Positions 12,154 through 26,665 of a stretch of 64,000 nucleotides of DNA are shown one piece after another. The notes beneath the pieces are model-generated. The model ran no database searches and had not been told where the DNA came from. It saw only the letters and a list, made by a program, of their open reading frames with translations. A program made the position numbers and the translations under genes. Source of the stretch: Rhea pennata (lineage: Eukaryota; Chordata; Aves; Rheiformes; Rheidae); contig NC_084666.1 in NCBI RefSeq assembly GCF_028389875.1, positions 29,916,308 through 29,980,307 on the forward strand, given 5' to 3'. The first letter of the stretch is position 1, and each line of letters begins with the position of its first letter.

Positions 12154-15100
12154 GCTCATCCTTTTCATGATGGGAAGTATAAGATAACTTTAAGCCAGTA
12201 AGAGATCTGAGCTGGAGTTTCGGGTCATCTCAAATCTTCTCATTACAGAGTGTACTTTAAAAAAGGTTATAAACCCCTTTAAACTCCAAAATCAGGCTTT
12301 ACTAGGATATAAACTGCAAAAATTACCTTTTCAGAATAGAGGATACTGAATGAGTAGACAAGACAGAAATAAAAAGGGCTTATAGATCTCTCCCCTGCAA
12401 GAGATCAGATCCTTTCTCTCAAGTCAGCTTTGAGTCCAGCTCAGCTCCTGTGGGATCTCCAGGAATAAGCTTCCTTCCCACCACTAAAGAATTCCTTATT
12501 TGCCTGTGTTCCCACTAAACCACTGACTCCCTCCCTGCCTACTAGGCTTGTTTGTTTCCCCCTTTCCACACTCACAGAATCCAGATTACTCTCATGCTCG
12601 AAACTGTAAAGGCTCTCCTTGTAGCAGAGACACCAGCAGATTTAAACGAAACAGAAAAATTTGCTTTTATTTTGTTATTAGCACTCGGGGGACAAAAAGA
12701 TACTTGGGAAACTGGCAGAGCTGTAAATACTTGTAGTGCAAACCACTAAATTCTAATCTGATAGTCAAGTAATAGGTTTTTTTCCTCATTATAGGCTTAT
12801 AACTCATCATATTCCTGAATTATGCACAGAAATTTCCTTGTTATCACTGCATAGTTCCAATAATTCTATCATCTCCAGAGTCTTCCCAGTAGCATGGTTT
12901 AGTATCACACATCTTCCTAAGTCTTATCTTTCATTTGAAGCAAACTCATTTAGCTCTGTGATGTCTACACCACAGCAGAAACACCATTGTTTTTGCTTAT
13001 AAATGGTGCCTTTCCATGGTACCAAACCAAGTTCAGAATCATAATAATAATCCCATCAATTAATGTTTAAATTGCACTTAATAGTCTTATTCTCAATTAA
13101 AAATCTCCCTTCTAATAAAAGGCATAGCTAAATATGAAAAACATACTTTGTGGTAGACTTGCAAATGTTAGATATAAGCTACACGGGAAGCATTATTAAT
13201 GTTTTCTGGACTCTTTATTAGAAATTGTTTCAAAGTTAAAGACCTTTACACCAATGCCTTGCCTTCCCTAAGCACATTATGGACAAACCTGAATTATTTA
13301 AACTGGGCAGAATGTAGTGCCAGGCACCAGTTCAAAACATGTAACTCATGGTCACTGATAGTTAATTCAATCTTGTTGCTTTTTGATGCAGCCTTTTATA
13401 AAAGATCATATAAAAGACCTATCTAAAAAATATCAACAATAGGAAGAATAGATTTATTTTATTCCATCTTCTGCTGCACTCCTGATGTAATTTCTAGCTG
13501 GGAGAGAGGAGAGTTGGGAGACAGTCCAGAACATTCCTCTGTAGGTTAATGTTTTATTGCAGTATGCAAAAAGTTCCTGCTAAAAGGGAGCACATAGATG
13601 TGAGGAGTCAGAGATATGTGATCTGACTAAATAGTTCTCGACTTTAAAGAAAGATTCTTCCAGAACTGAAGAGCCCATGAGTCTGAACACTGTCAGAAGA
13701 GAGGGCAAGGCATGAAAGTCAAAGTTGGGCTGGGTGTTGGCTTTGTCAGCCTTTTTCCTGATTTCTTGATTTAGAGCAAAGTAGCTACATCTCTGACTAT
13801 AACTTCTAGGTCTATCTGGTGAGACACAGCAAAAAGGGTCAAGTTATCCTAATTTGCCAGACATTTCCTTGTCTCAGTCATATGGCACAGACAACACAGT
13901 GACTTCAGGTCCCGCTCAGCATTTCATTTTCTTACAGTCATGAGGATATCCTTCCTTTTTGTACCTTCTTATTGCTTTACAAGGTCAGTTTCTCTATTTT
14001 TCTAAGTGTAACAGCTAGCTTGTTATTATTATCTTGATAACGATCAACCTATATATTCCTGTTTTGGATTATAACATTCTCTCACACCACCACTGTGCTG
14101 TACATGCACACATACGTTCAAAATCATGGTAATAACTCCACCATATAAAAAGCGTTACAGCCAATGTTCATGAAGACATTTGGACTGAAGTGTAAAGATA
14201 CCATCAAGATGGAAAGCATACAGTGTAGAAATAATCTCTCAGGTATTCTAGGTACATAAAATATTGTGAAGAACATCTACAGTTTGACCTTCAGGCTCAA
14301 AATAATATCCAGTCTTTTAAAAAATGGTTCAGGAAGCAATAGGTCATACCTGTAAGACTAAGGGAGGAGGGATTGCATGGCCCCCTTTTTTTTTTCAATT
14401 TTCAGGGAGAAGAATAAGCAAAGAAGGAGAAAAGGGGAATAAATAATGGAATGTGTTTTTAAATGATCACAAGAATGTAATACAGGTAAAGTCTCTTTGC
14501 TTTAATAGTAGCACTGTTTCTATATATATTTCTATATGACACTACAGAACCTGATGTAAGAGTTTTGCTATTCACACACTTTTTTATGCTTAAAAAAAGT
14601 TTAAATTCTTATGAAAATAATCATATGAAGATGATCAATCAGAGTAAATTCACCACCTACTTTGACAACTAAAAAATTCCCAAATAGACTGTACAATTTG
14701 ACTGGTAAAAGAAATATTTTATGAAGCAATCAAATACCATCAGAATGGACACCGAAGAACCTCTTATAACACAGAAGAGACAACTGCCAGCATTTAAATC
14801 CCTTTTTTTGCCTCACTGTGAGTTTTTTCAGGACACCACCTTCAAGCTACAGAGAGCAGAAAACCAGATGTCACAATAAATATCTTCCAGTATGAAAACA
14901 CGCCTGTTGAAAGTATTGGTAGTAACAAAGCCAACCCAGCAGTAAGAACATTTTAAGTAGGTAAGTAGGAAGATAAGCCATTTACTATTTCCATAGTTTC
15001 ATAGTTGTATTTAAGACAGCAACTGATAATTCCAACTCATTATTAATCTCTGGCTTCAGCAATGTACCCATTATGAGAAAAATCTGCTCTGACTCAAAAG

Positions 15101-18100
15101 TTCTGCCCTTACCCTTCAGCTTTCCAACACAGCTGTCATGTCCAAGAATGGTTGCCTCCTATTAGATCTGCATGCAGTGCCTCATCACTGCTCTGTTCCA
15201 GGTCACTGAAGGCTTCTCTGTCCAGGAAACAATGACATGATACTGCAGTTGTCTATTAAATCAATTGAGGAAGACATTAAAGGAACAAAGTGCTTAAAAT
15301 ATTCATTAATTTTAGCAGCACATATATCTTCTTAATTAACTTTGTCACTAGATCAAATTAACAAGGGTTTAATGACAAGTTAACAAGTGATACATTAATT
15401 AATTTAGGAAATGAATCATTTTCTGTGACTTTTAAAATTCACTTCTAATAAAATAAATTCTGATATGAGCTATCCATGATGTCCTTATATTTTCTGTGTA
15501 ATAATGAAGCTTGAGCATGAGGATAGGATGAGGATATTTGAGTAAAAACATTAGCCTGATTAATTCCAAAGAACGATGTGAGTTCTGAAGTCAAATTTTT
15601 CTTTTCAGAAATTCTGTATTTGTTCATTGTTTGCTAACATTTTATTGGTAATTTTAGTATGCTTCCATACCAAGCTAAAATATGATCAAGTACCACCCAA
15701 TTAATGTTATTTCTTAGACTTTCTCAGTATCATGCCACATATACAACATCAGTTCTACATAAATGAATAAATAAACAAATAGAAAGCAATCATCATAATA
15801 AAGGGCCATTATTTTGGCAATAGTAGCCTAGACCAACTTCCCACATAAACAAATCAAATCATCATGCAAGAGAGTCAAGCTAACATTCTCCTAGAAATTT
15901 TTAAGATATGACACTTTCTGACTGGTGTTTGTGTTCCGCATCTGAAAATTGCACAAAACTCACTTTTGCATTTAAGTTCCACATGTCTTTTCAGAAGATG
16001 AAAGGCCATTTTTGGTACACATTTGGGATGTCAGTAGTCCCAAGAACTGGCAGATCAGCAAGAAGCAGGGAGTTCTGCAAAAAGGATCTCTCTGCAAGGG
16101 CTTGTGTGATTCACTGAATGCTCAGTGCTTATTGAATGACAACACCTGTGAATAAAATATAAAGAGATTTTTTTTTCCTCTGATTGATACAAAGTTTTAG
16201 AAAACTGCCAGTCTTTGCCATAGAAAGCAGATCTGTAAGAAGCAGGACTGAGAGGTACTACCTCAGTCACTTTTCTGAGGTTGGCACCAAATAGAAAGCG
16301 AGCAAAAGCCCAGGCACAGGCAGAGGAGGATCTCTAGCTGTCCTGAGATGCGGTGGGGAGGTAACGAATTGACATTACATTGCAAATAACCAACTGACAT
16401 TACACTGCAAATGCTTTGCCACAGATCTGGCAGGAAGCAGTCATCTCTTCCTCCACACTGACTTCTGGAAAAACATAATGGACATCCTACCTGAGGTCTT
16501 CGTCTCCAAGCAAATGTCATTTTGTGAGCAGCTGAAAAAGAAGTCTCTGAAAGTTTAATAGGTTCTAAAGTAATAGTGATTGAAACAATAGTTGGAAGTC
16601 TGATATGATTCATTCTGTTATATTTCTGAAAGAACATCATAATAAAAGTTAGACAGGCTAGCTTTCTTTTGTTTTATTCATACAAATCCCACATGAGCTA
16701 AGGAATTGGTCTGCTTACCTCTGAAAAGTATAGGAACTCACCTGACACCTGCAGACTTCTACACTATTCTGTTTTAAGGAATAAATATTTATTACAACAA
16801 ATTAAATCAAGAACAGTATTAGCATGAAAATAGCAGCAGTATATTCTGAGGTTCCTCTGAATACCCAGAACTTTCATGTATGTAGAAGATGCTTGCCCTT
16901 TTACATCCTCTGGGCTCTTTAATCAGCCTTTAATCAACTTTAATCAAAATATGAAATCTTAGCCATAAGTTTTGACCCTGTAATTCTTCACTGCTTCCTA
17001 GCTGGCTCTTGAGTTAACATCAATCATCTTTGCAGTCTTTAAAGAGTCTCCTTACTTAACAAACCTCTGATGATTAACTACTGATATGTTACATCTACTT
17101 CCAATTTTCAGTGAGTGCTTCCAGTCTAAGTATCAAGATATAGCCCTGTGCCTACATTTCTCCTGAGTGCTATATTTTTGCTTCTGGACTTATGAGCAAA
17201 CACCTACATCCTGCTTTCATAGAGCTACTCAGAGGTTGCTTTATGTGCAAGCACGAACAGGGAAATGAAGGAGTTCTCAACCTAAGAAGACTTAAACTTG
17301 TATCTCCTGCTGTCTAAGAGAGCATCCAAGCCACAGCTCACAGGATAGTTTAGACTGCATGACTGGATGGCTCACCTAGATCACAGAACCCAGTCCTCCA
17401 CAATAGCAAGCCACAATGCAACAGTTAAATGTTGAGGGGAAAAGGGAGAGACAGAAGGAAAGAGAATATCCATTCCATATGTTCACTGAGGACCATGAAA
17501 TAGTTCTAATACCTGTAAAAACTTTAGATGTATTGTAAAACACAAAGACCACAACTTTAAAAGTCCACACATTGATCAGATGTGTACCAGGTCCTGGGCT
17601 CATTAAAATAACAGGTAATTCACTGACAGAGCTGAAAGGAGTAGTAAATTCACCACACTTCTCTCCTTGGTATTCCCTGTTGCCCTGAGCCCTCTAGTCA
17701 TTTTTAGGTACTTAATTCAAATCATTCTTTGTAGAGGTCTTCGGTATCGTACTGTGGGCTTAGCAGAAGGTACCCAACAGTTAAACAAACAGGTGCCTAG
17801 AACCACCTTGGCACCAAGATCACAGGCTCTTCTAAAAATCCACCTCTCATATTCAGAGCATTTACATGAAGAGAGGGGTGACGATACTAAGAATGACTAC
17901 CTCACAACTGAGATTTTAGTCTGCAAAACTTTGCTCATTTGCTTTCTTTTCTTCTCTTCTCATCTTTCCTTTCTTTCTAATCTTTCTTTTCTTTTAGTAA
18001 CTCCACTGAACTCAGAAAACTAGAATTCACTTGAAGCTGTCCCAGTGCAAACCCCAGACAACACTAGCTATATAATGGAGATATAGAAAGGCAAACAAAT

Positions 18101-18974
18101 ACAGCAACAATTCTGCAAAACAATGATTTCCCGAGCTATTAAAACATGCTACATTTGCACTTAGTTATTAAAAAATTCTCCCTAAAGTTGCAAGAAAAAA
18201 TTATCCTTCTTTAATATTTGGTTGTTACCTTTTACTAACAACAATCTGTAATATCTTCAGAGGGAGTAGTGAACAAGAGAGTCTGTTTTTTCTGCTGGCC
18301 ATAAAAAGAACATTGTGAATCTCCTGTTGAAAAATGAAAGAAAGATATTAGACTTGTTAATAAACTTCCTACTCTGCTCTGAAACATTTAAAAGAAATTG
18401 AGTTTTTTTTACTGATATAGAAGTGAATTACCCTTTTTAATTGGGACCTATTGGTCTTTCAGTAATATATAAAGTAAGTAAAAATATTGAAAATTGAACT
18501 TAATCTAGCAGTGACAAAACAAATGCAGAAGCAGTATCCTGGCTCTTCCCACAACTCCTATTAGCCATAGTTCATACTTTTTCCTCTAAAATGTGAAAGG
18601 CATTTGTAGAGTGTAGGTGTAACACCCAAAGAAATATCGATGTCATTAAACTAATGGAGGCTGTGAAGGGTGCAGATGACTTGTGACCACACGGCCTATT
18701 GAGGTAGCTTCTCCAGCAGGCTTGCTAGACTTCACATGGCCGTGACCAACCTACAGAGGCAGTCTTGCAGCGCCGCAAATACAGCGTTGCTATTGCCTGT
18801 AACAGCCTTTTGGTGAAGCTAAACACACAGGCATTCAGACTGGTCAGGCTCTGTCTGGACTTATCCTGGCCTGCCTAGAGCTGCGTTTCAACTTGCTTAG
18901 CAGCAATTATCTAATGATCAGGTAACTACTACCTACTTTGTTTTAGCTGTTGCTGAGTGCAAGTGTGTGGTATA
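12154..18974. other. AT-rich non-coding stretch
   Basis: No gene is recognisable. A 125-codon minus-strand frame at 16263-16640 lacks a plausible acceptor at its upstream end and looks random. An imperfect 25-bp-spaced direct repeat (TGACATTACAxTGCAAAT twice) lies at about 16369-16412. A T/C-rich tract occupies 17940-18000. A more mixed-composition unique segment lies at 18650-18900 with a few CpGs (GCAGCGCCGCAAATACAGCG), without an open frame of note. Confidence 0.5.
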
Positions 18975-19001
18975 ACACACACACACACACACACACACAC
19001 A
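18975..19001. repeat. (AC)n microsatellite
   Basis: Thirteen to fourteen uninterrupted AC units on the plus strand. A simple repeat, likely polymorphic. Confidence 0.97.
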
Positions 19002-21959
19002 TCTCCTAATTAACAGACAGTAACGACAAGTAGATACTCTATGCAGAATGAGCTGTCTTCACTGGACTACAGAATAAAAATGCAGCCCAGAGGCATGTAG
19101 GTATGGGATGACAGCAGGGCCCCTGAAAGTACAGGATGACACTGGAGGCTCCAGGGCTATAAACAACTCACACGAACAATTACTGGTCGTCAGAGGAATG
19201 CAGCCTTGGGAGTGCAGCAAAACTGATTTTAGAGGCAACAAAGAGAACAAAGAACAAGCATCCACTGCTCATAAAACACATCATAGACAGCAAATTCTAA
19301 TGCAATGCGGACTTGTGAAACAACGAAGAAAGAGCAAGATGTACTGCGTGTTAACAAATGTACAAAAATGACCCCAAGCAGATTCTAAAGTGAGCAAGAA
19401 GAAACCACCAGCATTGTACCCCTCTCCAGGACAGACTCAGGATGCTGACAGCTCACTGTACTAACCCTTACAGAAGCCATTGATTTGAGGACCAAGAGGG
19501 ACAGTGGGAAAATGAGTATAGTATGAAAGAAAGGGGTAGATGCTAAAAAGTTTGTGAATATAATATAATATAATATTTTTCACTGTGTGCATTTGCTAAA
19601 CCTATCAATTTTAATGTAATTAAAATTTCACAATTATGTTACAATAAAATTTTATATCTTAATCATTATATCCATATTGTTTTTCCTGTGATCTACTCTT
19701 TTCCAACCAAACAGCAGTAACTGGAAATTATACAGTAATATGGGTCAATTTAAGGAAATCTGCAGAGGAAGGACCGATGTACTCATAAGGTGCCTGATTC
19801 AATTCTTTTTAAGTCCAGAAGCCATAAAAATTTAATTTTTTAGGGCTTCTGTCCTGCAAAATCCAGACATATTTTTGTTTTAAATCAAATTGGACCAAGG
19901 ATTAGGAAGAAAATCTCCCTATAAAGATTAGACAGATATGGAATAACATTAAAAATGATCTGATAAATGATTTATGGAGTCTAATTTCATGATACATCTG
20001 CTGCTTAACTAAACAAAACCGTATTACATTGCAACAAGATGACAACCCAATCTGATAATTTCCCTCGTGTTATTCCCCTCAAATGACTTTATCTTTCTTG
20101 TAATATGTATGGGCTTTTAGAACAAAAGCAAATTAACGCAGTTTGAAGCCATGGCAATCCCTCCTCCACAAAGAGAAGGATAAAAACAAAGACTTTGGAG
20201 GTATCACAGGAAGCTACATGGAAAGAGAAAAATATTCCTAAGATAACTCTGTGCTCTTTTTAAGGCGCCACCATCAGAAGCTCAGAAATGCAGAGTGAGA
20301 AAAGCTCCCCTCCCTTCCAGTCAATCAGTTTTCTCCCAAAACTAAGAGCAAATCTAGGGGAGAAGTGGAAAGTATTTCATATTCTTGCTTTTGAATGAAG
20401 AATGGAGAGGGACTTTCAAATACCATTTAGAGAGAGGGCAATCCAAGACACCTTTTGCAGGCCATGGAATTGGGATATAGAACCAACCCTAGGAAAGATC
20501 ATTGTGTCTGCAAGAATTTTCAGTTGAAGTAATTTTGTGTTTTGACTCTTAAGGCTACTACAGCAGTAGCTGGACCAGGCAAATTTAATGTGCATGCTGA
20601 GAAAGAGAACAGCTCAAGGCATATGCCTGCTACAAAATTCAGTTTCTTTCACACACATAAACACTCGGCTACTGTTTGTTCCATAATACAGAAACAAAAT
20701 AACACCTATTTCATTTAATTAAGTGTGTAACTGTATCTACTCGGAGATCTGCACATCACTGATAAGCTGCTGTGAAGCTAAATCATAGGGACATATTCTG
20801 TAGGACATAAGACAGGTGAACTCTTCCTTCCTCAAGAACAGTCATCTCCTGCATATCACAAAATAATATCATATAATTACAGCCATGAACTCAACAAATT
20901 TCATACTCAACAGAGCAAATTCAGAAGTTTGGAGTTTTTTGGCCACTCCTGCTGCTATTGGAAGGCTGTTCCGGTACCTCCTTTCTTTAGTACCATAAGG
21001 CAGGTCTATTTGGATGGATGCAATTGTGTTTGCTCTGCCCATGCTTCAAGCCAGCTGCATGCAACTCCAGTCCAGAAGCCACATAATGACATTAGACCAC
21101 AGGGAATACATGCACTCAAGCCCAGGGCTGTGCTAACATAGCTAACATCTTTCAGAGGTAGAACATGTTACATCAGTCTGGAGGGTGTGTTGAGTTGAAA
21201 GTACAGGTTCCTATGTTAATTCCTATAGAAGACCTCATTAGTGAGCTTTAGCTTACTAAGGTTAAATGTTCCACATTTCATGATTTTCTCCTAAATATGG
21301 TTACCTTGAACACTTCAAAATGATCCACTCTTCATTCAAGCTTTGTGGTTCTTTCCAAATAAAATGAATTTCACTGCTGTGTATTTAGCAAGGAATGATG
21401 CTTGTCCTTGATCAGTTTTAAGATGCTGGCATTATCCTGCCTATGCATACAAGTCAGATATTTTAAGTGTTCCTTCACTTAGAAGTATTACCCCATTTTA
21501 AACAAAAAAATCACCAGGTCCAAGTTACTAAAAATGAATTGATATGACAGAAGAGAACTGTCATATAAGGTCAATATTTCTCAGTGAAATATTTCTTAAA
21601 GTTGTTAAATATGCTATTATACAAAAACTTGTACTTTAATATATTTGAATAACAGTGGAATGAATATAAAAAATCTTAACATAAACAGCTACTATGTAAG
21701 AGCAAATTTAAAGAAAAGAACAGTAGAACGAATTTAATGGTAAACATACAACATGCTTGAGAATGTAACAGTGTCTACTTTGTGTGCTTAGCGGATAAAT
21801 CTAGTAAAACAATAATCACGCCCATTTTTTGAAAGCAAAGCTTTTTTCATTCAGGAAAGAATTACAAAGAAAGTATTTTACATTTCAAATTTCCAGGTCC
21901 AGGTTCAGATTAACTGTGCTACCAATGCAGAGCTACTAAAACTGGTTCTGCAGGGAGCC
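19002..21959. other. AT-rich non-coding stretch
   Basis: No gene or recognisable repeat was seen. A short TATAA-iterated block lies at about 19558-19577. Open frames are all below 90 codons and show no domain. Confidence 0.5.
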
Positions 21960-22400
21960 AATTTGAGTCAGACAACTGCCTCAGACTCTAGGACCTGTTC
22001 CTTGTATAAATATCTGTAGGCTGTGATCATATCATACTCGACGTTTTTGATTATTAACATAAAAAGTCTCTTTGAGTTTCTTAATGTATGTTGTCCTAGT
22101 CCTTTAATCATTCCTGCATCTTTTCTTTGACTCTTCCCAAATTTTCAATATTATTCTTTAATTCAGGTCTTCCCTGATATTCCTGTTTCGTACTTCCACA
22201 GATTAATAATAGCAATTCTGGCTGCTTTCTCAGTAGGTATCTCTATGGGATTTCATGTTGAGTTAGCTATCCATTATAAAGCCACACCGTTTCCAGTTTG
22301 CTATTTTCCAGGTTGCTGTGCACCAACACGTAAAAATGCCCTGCATCCTCTCCATGGCTTTAAATACAGCTATAACAAAAGTATATAAAAAGAAGTTTAT
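21960..22400 (-). mobile_element. Ancient, decayed CR1 LINE fragment
   Basis: Read on plus, the stretch follows the reverse complement of old sauropsid CR1 ORF2 word by word. It has TGTGATCATATC near 22022, then CTCTTTGAGTTTCTTAATGT, then TAGTCCTTTAATCATTCCTG and a GACTCTTCCCAAATTTTCAA word. A diverged GCTGCTTTCTCAGTAGG...TTCATGTTGAGTTAGC...CCATTATAAAGCC segment follows. In CR1 these encode, on minus, the RT tail around 'KMIKxLE..', upstream of the 'YEERL' region. Divergence is high and indels are many, so no frame remains. The alignment is from memory of the family. The edges, especially on the right, are approximate. Confidence 0.62.
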
Positions 22401-25400
22401 CTAAATTACCAAGCAGCTGAGTTACTCTTTGTATTTTTTCAGCATCCTTTGTTGGTATCCTAGCTTTTGACCAGTCAAAACTAGTTGTCTGAAGAGCAAT
22501 AGAGTAATCACTTCAATGGATACAAGATATCTGGCCATATTTTAGTATTTATTTTTAAAAATTTACTAGTCATTTTTTAGCAATCCTCCTAATTACTCCA
22601 AGAACGAAAAATATTTCTTCATTATCACATAGGATGTGATTCCTATCAAATGGATTCTTCCCAACAAGAACAGAAATATATAATAAGGATTTCTGCTTTT
22701 TCTAGATTAAATTTAAACATTCAATCAATTGTACCTGAAGTGCTCCGGTGCTATCATAAGACACTTAGGGTAACTAGAAGTCCTTCTGGTCTTTCCAGAT
22801 TTGCTCTTTTTGTGTTTTGTCTTTCCAGAAATGATCCCTAATTTTTCTCCATGTTCCTTAATTCTTATTTTATTATCTTTCACAGTCCTCAGGAGAAGCT
22901 TCTTTTTTGATCACAAGATTGTGACATTTAATAAAATGAATGTTCTTATTCTCACTGTTCTGTTCAAATCCCCTCTGCACTTTGATTCGCTAATGTTTGG
23001 TTTTTGAGCTTTTGGAAATTTCCTGCTTTCAAAGCACTATATACTACTGTTCCTTTCACAGGCCATATAAATATACACGTAGTACATATATGCACATATA
23101 GCAGACACCAGCTAATTACTCATCTTGAGTTTTCTTTAAAACTTTGGTCTGACAGTGTTCAAGATCATTTGTTACAGAAACGCACACCGAAGCCTCACGC
23201 TCCAACAGTGAATCAGTCCCTTGTTGACGCTGAAGTTAAACAGCAGCATTTCTTAGCTACGAAATATTATACAGTGAGAGCAATGCTGATGCCTAGTGGT
23301 CAGGAATAAAATAGTCAGAGGAAGCCAAAAATGTGTTGTAAAGAAAAAAGTTGAGAGAATGTGAGAGTGCTGAAAGTAAAGAAGTGCTGCCAGGAGTGTG
23401 AATAATTATGTTTCTGTGGTGATTGTCCCAGCTGGACAACATTTGAGGGAAATAAACTAAACTGAACAGTTATTTCAGCTTAACTTAAACCAATAGATTT
23501 ACTTCAAAAATTAATGTAGCTTTGTGAGATTTCATACTTAATTCCTATTTTTTTCATATTAAAAAAGGAAACCTCACAAAAATTCAGAGTTAGGGTGGAA
23601 AGAAGATGGATATTGTGATGTGCTTGGGATATAAATGAAACAAATGATTAATTTATGGCAACCTTTTCTCATGTGTAATAGTAAGTGAGGGTCATATTTT
23701 AGTCAAGAGAAAATTAAGCTTCAGGAGGCAGCAGCACTCAGATATAGATATACAGGAAAATCTTTGTAGCCTTTTTACTTTGTAGGGTGGGAGGGAGCTG
23801 ACAAGCCAAAACCACACAGAATGCTGCCAGATGCCAGTATTTTTGTGGGATATTGGTAAGCCTCTAACTGTTAGAATCTTTCCTTCTTTTATGTGTGTGC
23901 TGAAAAACAATAGGAAAAAGAATCACCCACAAAATGTCCATGAAAAGTGGACATAGAAACAAAGAAAGTTGGACCATGTAGCAATAGGAGTTGAAAAAAG
24001 GTCGAAGAGGATTATTATGAAATGAAAATGTCTCTCCTCAGGAGAAAAATCGGTGGGAGGCCAATGTCTTGGAAAATCAGTGGCATACAGTGGCAAAGAT
24101 AAGCCTCAAAGCAAGAGAAAATTTGGGGGAATCAGAAGAATGACACAAGAATGATGAATTTCCACTGGAAAAGAAGCAGATTTTGCGAAGTCAGTTTTAA
24201 GAACATTCAGGTCTAAGACTGACACCCCACACTTTTTTGAAACAAAAAAATGATCCATGAACTTACAAGTTTGTAGTCTTCTTATTGCCAAGAGACCACA
24301 AAATATTCCAGCTCTTACTATTCAGTTATGAGATCTTTATTTAAAAAATGAAATGGTGGACAATTCAACATATTAAACCTTTCTACAACCTGGCTTTTAA
24401 TGGGATATATAAAGTTACCTTGGTCTGATTTTTCAAAGTGCAGGTGTGTTAAATCATTGTGTATTTGAAGCATAAGGACATGAATGAATGTGAGCGACTG
24501 AAAATTTGGAAGGGCGAACAGTATACAATATCCCTCAGCCAATTTTCTTGATTCTTTTTTAAAGGAAAATGACAGTGTTTTCAACCAGGTACTATTCAAA
24601 GTTTGTTATAAAGCCGTAAACAAGGTTGTCCACAGACCACTTTCCCTGGGAATGCAGCTTCGTTCCCTCTCCAGCATTGCAGTTGCCAAAGCCTGAGTGG
24701 CAGCTGCTTTCCAAAGGCACCCTTGGGTAGCCTAACACAGCATCTAGATTAATCAGAGAATGAAGTCTTACCCAGGTGCAAGGCTCTGGATAGCTAAAAT
24801 CAGGAAGAGTGTTTCAACTCAAAGTTCTTCAAAAACAAGAGCAAAATAATTCCAAAATAAGGAAGTTTGGAGTGCTACGAAGTACAACCTGAAGCTCAGA
24901 TCAGATATGTATCCTAATCTACATTAGAGGTGACTTCTACGTGCAACTCGGGAAATAGGTTATATTTACAGCACTTGGACTATCAGTGAATGGTTCCTTT
25001 CCAACAGTAATCTGGAGAGCATTCTTTCATTTGCATCAGACTATGAAACCAAAAGCTTTTCTTTTTTCATTCAAGCGCTTATTAGAGTATTGTAGTATAT
25101 CCCACATTGGTCACTATGTTGAATCTGTCAAGGGCTAAGGCAAGTGCAAAATGCAGCCTTTATACCAAGATCATACTACACAGGACTTCCTTCAGAACAG
25201 CATTGATTTCTGCTATGGGTATAGTATTTGTACTTAAATATAACATGATCAGGATTTACGAAGCACAAATTATCATACTGAAGTGGCTAAGACCAGATGA
25301 GAAATTTATGCCGATACGTATGAACCACAATTTTTGGAAAGAAACTGTCTTCTAGTAAAGTACCAGTATATTACTATAGCTGTTAGACATGAGATGTAAT

Positions 25401-26519
25401 CTTCAATAAAGATTTTTGTGTCCTTATATGTGTAAGTATCTTTAAAATACATGTTTTAATCTACTTTTGTTTACCTCTTCAGACTGGTAACAGGCAAGAA
25501 CTAGAGAAAACTGAAGAAAGCTGTTTCCTTATAAAATACTGTACCAGCTCTAAGGAAGAAAAGTTCTTATGTCACTTCAGCAATGATTTCGGTCGCTGCT
25601 CCAATTATATGTCCATTTTCTTATGAGTAATGCTTTCACGAGAACCTCGCAAAATGAAACAACGTGGGCTTTTTTTCCCTCTTTCTGCCTGGGCATCGGT
25701 CCATTAGGTATCGCGCAACACCATCTGCTGGAAATTCTTCTAATTACAACACCCGGTTATGTGCTGAAACCACGGGGCTACAAGATGAAGCTAGAGCAGA
25801 ACTTGCTGAGGTCTGTGTGAGATCAAGCGTTCTCATGGGCTCTAATCTGGGAACTAATGAGCTCCCAACATGTCTCCTGGACAGACACCTGACTTCTTGG
25901 CCTCAATTTACATATTTTGGATTCATTATGTAAAGGTGAATTTTTATTCAGTTTCAGTGTTATTTCAAAATAATTAAGTTGTCTTAAAATAATAGCATTT
26001 TCCCACAAAGTGGTATAAACATGCAGAGTAATAGTTAACTGTTTATTACTATTACTAACAGAAAATAGGACTATCTCTTTTTACAGTTTACAAGATACAT
26101 AGCATGTCAAATTTAGCCGCATAGGCAAAGTAAATAAAAAAAAGGACCAGAGAAATTCTCAGCAAATCATGCATATGTTCTGAAATACATAAGCATAATC
26201 CCAGTCCTGGGACATTTTTCACCATATACTCCGTACGAGACAGATTGCAGTTTTCATCTACCACAGAAAATCCTTTTTGTAAACTCATGACCAGATGTCA
26301 TAATCTGCCTAACTAAAATTGCAACTTCGTGGAAAGAAACCACTCAGCTGTTGGGAACTCCACAACATATTTAGACACTGAAAAGAGCCTGCCCTGCTAA
26401 ATATTGTTTTGCTACTTCCAAATGTATATAATATTCAGTGTTCACCAAATCCCTTTACAATTATTTTTATTTTTCAACAATATTAAAGAGAATAAATCTT
26501 ATGGGTCCTAAAAGGGAAT
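22401..26519. other. AT-rich non-coding stretch
   Basis: No gene was recognised. The left part (to about 22900) could hold further unrecognisable CR1 sequence continuing from 21960-22400, but I cannot align it. Frames of 90-100 codons (for example 23004-23309 plus) have no domain. 24600-24760 is unique and slightly GC-richer. Confidence 0.45.
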
Positions 26520-26665
26520 AGGACTAGACACTTGGCAACATATTAGAAAAGAAATTAGAACTAGTAAATATCAAAATGTATTATCCACTTATTTTATGAG
26601 GAGGGACTAAAAGTGTCAGGATTCTGCTGTTTGGAGAAAAGACTGAACTACAGGAATAGACTGGG
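26520..26665 (+). mobile_element. Ancient CR1 LINE fragment, plus orientation
   Basis: The segment TTATGAGGAGGGACTAAAAG, then GGATTCTGCTGTTTGGAGAA, then AAGACTGAACTACAGG follows the CR1 ORF2 stretch that encodes the 'YEERLxxLGLFSLEKRRLR' region. The 90 bases before it (TTAGAAAAGAAATTAGAACT...AAAATGTATTA) fit the preceding '[12 protein letters not shown]' region less well. It is short and diverged, and the limits are approximate. Confidence 0.45.

Noticed and set aside
11308..12170. Plus-strand open frames over the CR1 at 11.2-12.15 kb, and the matching antisense frames at 50930-51265 and 62003-62317
   Set aside because: They are antisense to the CR1 ORF2 remnant and recur in every copy, so they are shadows of the element.
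16263..16640. 125-codon minus-strand frame
   Set aside because: No acceptor at its upstream end, the donor-like site lies after the stop, and the composition is random. Frames of this length are expected by chance in AT-rich DNA of this size.
17667..18023. 118-codon plus-strand frame
   Set aside because: The C-terminal part is Leu/Phe/Ser-rich because it runs through a T/C-rich tract. No domain or splice support.
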